Source: Sneathiella sp. (lineage in GTDB: Bacteria > Pseudomonadota > Alphaproteobacteria > Sneathiellales > Sneathiellaceae). From it: a DNA stretch of 40,124 bases. The notes under the pieces are model-generated. The model had not been told where the DNA came from and did not search any database. It saw only the letters and a program-made list of their open reading frames with translations. Made by a program: the position numbers and the translations under genes. The stretch lies in assembly GCF_029233945.1 (NCBI RefSeq), contig NZ_JARGOQ010000029.1, forward strand, positions 1 through 40,124, read 5' to 3'. Positions 37,311-40,124 of this stretch are shown piece after piece; within the stretch, counting starts at the first letter, position 1; every line of letters starts with the position of its first letter.

Positions 37311-37630
37311 CGTTCCGAACTCCTTTTAAAACTAAAAGGTCACCGGAGCGTTGCCGCCCTGGTGACCGGGAGTTAAGAAGTTGCACACAGACAACCGCGA
37401 CGATCTTTAGCCGTGAAGCCTGGACATACATCGCCGCCTCCCGGCCATAGAGGACCGAAAGGCGGCATCATTCCGGCTGATGCCAGCCGCACGTTGCAGG
37501 GTTCTTAAGCCCCGGCGGGTAAAACCATACCCGCGACCTGGACGTTAGCTTGCCTGTCCGCGGAGTTCAAGCGGATCAGGCCATGACACGCCCGGCTTCC
37601 GCAGAACAAGTGAAGACTGTGGCAAAGATG
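37311..37630 (-). promoter_or_regulatory. Structured leader between DUF5681 and the nuclease
   Basis: No convincing gene in 320 bases, but many hairpins (minus-strand transcript). Ha CGGCTG/CAGCCG at 37474-37489 and Hb GGCATCA/TGATGCC at 37464-37484 overlap, and Hb also overlaps Hc GCCGCCT/AGGCGGC at 37433-37466, so Ha plus Hc and Hb alone are alternatives. Hc buries the GGGAGG in front of a short open frame starting at 37431. Another stem, GGTCACC/GGTGACC (37338-37367), extended by AACTCC (37369-37374) pairing with GGAGTT (37318-37323), can hide the nuclease Shine-Dalgarno. GCGGGTA/TACCCGC (37515-37534) is a further perfect hairpin. Confidence 0.5.
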
Positions 37631-38050
37631 TTAGTCATAGTACGGGTCGTCATCCTCCTCATCGTCATAGACGCCCGGTGGCGGCTTGCGGGTCTTGTTT
37701 TTCTCCAATTGCTCTGCTGCCCATTCTTCCGGGGTCATCTCGGCGGGGGCCAGAAGAATAGCTCCGTTTTCGTCGATCCCGTCAGGTCGATAGTTTTCCT
37801 GCATCTGTAGAAATTTCTTCATCGCTCTCGGGCTGGCGTCTTCCAGGGCCGCCTTGCGAAGATTAAGCAGGGTGATTTGCAGCAAGGTCAGTCGTTTTTT
37901 CTTGCCGTCTTCTGTCACGACATATTCCTGCAGCATGATATCCCGTAGCATCGTTTTGAGGTTTTTCGATCCCTTTGGCCGTCCGCCCGGATTAAAGCCG
38001 TCTTTCGGAGGCATTGTTCCTGAGGTCAGTTTGGTATCGTTACTTGACAT
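37631..38050 (-). CDS. DUF5681 domain protein, second copy
   Basis: Protein of 139 residues. The N-terminal DUF5681 motif is FNPGGRPKGSKN, a basic Gly/Arg/Pro turn, followed by helices (TMLRDIMLQEYVV, KKRLTLLQITLLNLRKAALEDASPRAMKKFLQMQENY) and a Glu/Asp-rich end. DUF5681 proteins occur in prophages and mobile elements, often near ParB-type methyltransferases and terminases, and may bind DNA. GAGGAGA precedes the ATG. It starts 23 bases after the first DUF5681 gene, with which it shares domain and layout but little sequence. Confidence 0.8.
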   Translation of the reverse strand: MSSNDTKLTSGTMPPKDGFNPGGRPKGSKNLKTMLRDIMLQEYVVTEDGKKKRLTLLQITLLNLRKAALEDASPRAMKKFLQMQENYRPDGIDENGAILLAPAEMTPEEWAAEQLEKNKTRKPPPGVYDDEEDDDPYYD

Positions 38051-38073
38051 AATTGTCTCCTCTTGTCTGGCAG

Positions 38074-38478
38074 CTATCCCTCTTCAACGGGGTCTGCAAA
38101 TTGTTTCACATATTCAGCGGGGGTCATTCCCTTTGGAGCGAAGATAACGCTGCCGCTATATTCGGGGGGCGGGATATGAATAAGGCCAAATTCTTCACAG
38201 AGCTCGACAAGCCGGATCAGCGGCGTGATTTCGCCCTTCATCGCCTGCTGGACCATCTGCCAGACCATCCCTTCAAAGGGATGTATCTGTCTGGCCTTGC
38301 CGTTAATCCTCATCGTGACCGGTTTGTCGAGAATGTCCGATATATCAAGCGGACCCGTCCTTTCAGTTTTCGGCCGGCCTTTTGGATTGCCCGACTGGCC
38401 CTTCTTCCAGCGGGTTGCTTTTGGTGGCCGGCCGTGCCCGACTTCATAGTTGCCATCAGGTTCTTTCCTGTCCGTCAT
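38074..38478 (-). CDS. DUF5681 domain protein, first copy
   Basis: Protein of 134 residues. The DUF5681 hallmark RWKKGQSGNPKGRPKTERT is at about 23-41, followed by DISDILDKPVTMRINGKARQIHPFEGMVWQMVQQAMKGEITPLIRLVELCEE. Its ATG overlaps the stop of the methyltransferase by 4 bases (ATGA), so they are translationally coupled, and GGGAGGGC serves as Shine-Dalgarno inside that gene. The role is unknown; a small DNA-binding partner of the methyltransferase is an inference. Confidence 0.82.
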   Translation of the reverse strand: MTDRKEPDGNYEVGHGRPPKATRWKKGQSGNPKGRPKTERTGPLDISDILDKPVTMRINGKARQIHPFEGMVWQMVQQAMKGEITPLIRLVELCEEFGLIHIPPPEYSGSVIFAPKGMTPAEYVKQFADPVEEG

Positions 38479-39842
38479 GACGCCCTCCCTTTGCGATTGC
38501 TATTTGGGGCGGGGAGAGAGCTCTCACAGGGACCCACGGTCCTTTCCGCGGCAATCTTGTCAAATGTCTTTCCGGTCGCCTTATTGATCGCCGGGGCGTT
38601 GGCAGCTTCTGCGAGCCGTTTGACAATGACATCGCAGTAGCGGGGGTCGAGCTCGATGCCATAGCCGCGCCGTCCGGTTTGGTTGGCGGCGATCAGGGTC
38701 GTGCCGCTGCCGGCAAAGGCATCGAGGACAATGCCGTTGCGTTTCGAGCAGTCGAGAAGGGCATCGGCGACCAGGGCGACGGGTTTGACGGTCGGATGTA
38801 GGGCGAGATCAGCATCGCGGGTTTTGCCAAAGCTGTTGATCCCGGCATAGGTCCAGAGATTGGTGCGGTAACGCCCATGTTTGCCGAGTTCGACATTGTT
38901 GATATGTTTATCCGCCCCCGCCTTGAAGACAAAGACAAGCTCATGCTGCGACCGGTAAAGCGATCCCATCCCCCCATTGGTCTTGGCCCAGATACAGATA
39001 TTCATCAATGAAGAGTAGGCGATCTTGCCGGCAACGCTCATCTCGCCGATATGGCGCCAGTCCATGCAGATAAACTGCACCGCGCCGTCACTGCTGAAGC
39101 GGGCGAGGTTCCGGAAGACGGTACCCAGGAAAGCAGTAAAGCCCTCCTCATCCATTTCTCCTGCCGCCATGGCGAACTCGCGATGGCGGATCTTGCCGAG
39201 GCCGCAGACATGGCCGTCGACGGGAACGTTATAGGGCGGGTCGGTAAAGACCAGCTGCGCCCTGTCGCCCTCCAGAAGGGCAGTATAGATGTTTGCATCG
39301 GTGGCATCGCCGCAGATCAGCCGGTGAGGGCCGATCTGCCAGATATCACCTACCTGTGTGACGGCCGGTCCGGTATCAGGCAGCGGGATATCCTCAATCG
39401 GATCATCTGACGTATCCGCATTGAGCTCACCGATCAGGATATCGATCTCCGGGGTATCAAATCCGGTAAGGATAAGATCAAAGTCAAGATCGATTGTCAG
39501 CAGTTCCTGCAGCTCTATGGCCAGGATCTCGCGGTCCCAGCCGGCAAGTTCGGCAAGCCGGTTATCGGCGATGATATAGGCCCGGATCTGTTCTTGCGTG
39601 AGATCCTCAAGGCAGAGCGTCGGCACGGTTTCCATCTTCAGCAGCCGCGCCGCCTCGATCCGGCCGTGACCGGCGATGACGCCGCCCGCCCCATCCACGA
39701 GGACCGGATTGGTAAAGCCGAATGCCTCGATGCTGGCGGCGATCTGCCGGACCTGCTTTTTTGAATGGGTGCGCGGGTTGCGCGCAGCCGGGGTAAGCGC
39801 GTCAAGGCGCTGAAGGGTTATTTCCATATGTTTCATGAGCAT
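38475..39842 (-). CDS. ParB-domain/DNA methyltransferase fusion
   Basis: Protein of 455 residues. A ParB/Srx-like domain at about 7-100 (RNPRTHSKKQVRQIAASIEAFGFTNPVLVDGAGGVIAGHGR) is fused to a DNA methyltransferase (about 165-425) with catalytic motif DPPYN (201-205) before the SAM-binding DAFAGSGTTLIAA (374-386). That order and DPPY indicate a beta-class adenine-N6 (possibly cytosine-N4) enzyme, the class that includes CcrM. Fusions of this kind are typical of phages and mobile elements. The start at 39842 has AGGAG 6 bases upstream. No specificity subunit is present; the recognition site cannot be predicted. It heads the cassette with the DUF5681 and nuclease genes. Confidence 0.93.
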   Translation of the reverse strand: MLMKHMEITLQRLDALTPAARNPRTHSKKQVRQIAASIEAFGFTNPVLVDGAGGVIAGHGRIEAARLLKMETVPTLCLEDLTQEQIRAYIIADNRLAELAGWDREILAIELQELLTIDLDFDLILTGFDTPEIDILIGELNADTSDDPIEDIPLPDTGPAVTQVGDIWQIGPHRLICGDATDANIYTALLEGDRAQLVFTDPPYNVPVDGHVCGLGKIRHREFAMAAGEMDEEGFTAFLGTVFRNLARFSSDGAVQFICMDWRHIGEMSVAGKIAYSSLMNICIWAKTNGGMGSLYRSQHELVFVFKAGADKHINNVELGKHGRYRTNLWTYAGINSFGKTRDADLALHPTVKPVALVADALLDCSKRNGIVLDAFAGSGTTLIAANQTGRRGYGIELDPRYCDVIVKRLAEAANAPAINKATGKTFDKIAAERTVGPCESSLPAPNSNRKGRAS

Positions 39843-39873
39843 GACAGGCTCCTATAAAATCGGAACCAGCCAT

Positions 39874-39914
39874 AAAAAAAAGCGTAGTTCCGGAAAGTTT
39901 CCGAAAACCACGCT
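39874..39914 (-). terminator. Intrinsic terminator before the methyltransferase gene
   Basis: AGCGT..TTTTCGGAAA pairs with TTTCCGGAA..ACGCT (short internal mismatch) and is followed by eight T. It lies about 32 bases upstream of the methyltransferase ATG, so it either attenuates that gene or ends a separate RNA. Confidence 0.85.
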
Positions 39915-40031
39915 CACACCATGGAAAGCTATGGACCGTTCAGGACAGTGCGCAAGACCATGCTTCGCTTTTCCATCCACCGAAGAAGGGTTTCGACAGG
40001 GCCATGCCCGCCAATTACCTTCTTCTAAGGC
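39874..40031 (-). ncRNA. Candidate structured RNA, about 160 nt
   Basis: The minus strand from a good promoter (40038-40066) to the terminator at 39874. In order it holds H1 GAAGAAGG/CCTTCTTC (39982-40025), H2 ATGGAAAAGC/GCTTTCCAT with one bulged base (39921-39976) and the terminator stem H3. No open frame with a ribosome site is seen. Family not recognised: it may be a riboswitch or attenuator, a small RNA of the element, or an antisense RNA. Confidence 0.55.
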
Positions 40032-40037
40032 ACCACT

Positions 40038-40066
40038 AATATAGGATAAACACGCGGGGATTGCAA
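40038..40066 (-). promoter_or_regulatory. Sigma-70-like promoter of the structured RNA
   Basis: TTGCAA (40061-40066) and TATATT (40038-40043) on the minus strand, separated by exactly 17 bases. Predicted start near 40031. The last 58 bases of the window hold nothing else I can support. Confidence 0.6.
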
Positions 40067-40124
40067 GGGGAAATGTCTGCTAAGGCCTTGCGCAACAGAA
40101 GACAACTCGGGTTCATTCGGTTCC

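Larger units (their letters stand above)
33330..40124 (-). mobile_element. Mobile element (serine-recombinase type), one end, continues past the window
   Basis: From just 3' of the tRNA to the window end every recognised gene lies on the minus strand and none is housekeeping: methyltransferase, two DUF5681 proteins, nuclease, DUF3489, DUF2924 and a large serine recombinase. The recombinase occupies the tRNA-side end, as integrases usually do. The region is rich in inverted repeats. I could not define exact attachment sites: no perfect repeat of the tRNA end is visible inside the window, and the other boundary is not included. Absence of capsid or terminase genes leaves open whether this is a prophage remnant or a smaller island. 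Confidence 0.6.

Noticed and set aside
39835-40044. Plus-strand frame of 69 codons at the window end
   Set aside because: It runs through the terminator and promoter of the minus-strand RNA and lacks a ribosome site.

Overview
The window looks like an alphaproteobacterial chromosome of moderate GC. Pointers are a TrcR-type (DUF1013) cell-cycle regulator, a DUF1127 gene, a DUF1192 gene, an ELM1-family gene, the carA-carB-greA order, yqeY-dnaG-rpoD, and an encapsulated-ferritin-type protein of the Rhodospirillum kind. I lean towards a Rhodospirillales/Sneathiella/Kiloniella-like lineage, but the sequence read by eye does not fix the genus.

Core part (1-33.3 kb): a TraB/GumN protein and an orphan modA diverge; uvrB overlaps the modA stop. 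A DUF1127 gene with a C/U-loop hairpin follows, then a GcvA-like LysR regulator and aspC. Next come an EF-G-like GTPase, msrP and an orphan EncFtn ferritin. From 10.6 to 11.3 kb lies a tandem array of three minus-strand small RNAs with anti-Shine-Dalgarno loops, and a fourth copy sits at 17.3 kb. A LysR-trxB-ELM1 block faces an Lrp/AsnC regulator and an acyl-CoA synthetase. Then come a small unknown gene, DUF1192, a PIG3-type quinone oxidoreductase, trcR, prpE, an Hpt/receiver pair and a cupin. carA-carB-greA forms a minus-strand operon diverging from yqeY-dnaG-rpoD. A 32-bp perfect palindrome lies just before dnaG. A CAT-anticodon tRNA follows rpoD.

Accessory part (33.3 kb to the window end): everything reads on the minus strand and looks like one end of a mobile element lying against the tRNA. 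In transcription order it holds a promoter, a roughly 160-nt structured RNA ending in an intrinsic terminator, and a ParB-domain/DNA adenine methyltransferase fusion. Two DUF5681 genes follow, then a 320-nt leader with mutually exclusive hairpins, a reader-like/Mrr-like PD-(D/E)XK nuclease, DUF3489, DUF2924 and a large serine recombinase. The far end of the element is outside the window.

The strongest candidates for something new are (a) the anti-SD small-RNA array, (b) the nuclease plus methyltransferase cassette carried by the serine recombinase, and (c) the two RNA structures placed where they could gate expression of the methyltransferase and the nuclease. All functional statements come from reading motifs by eye; no database search was possible.
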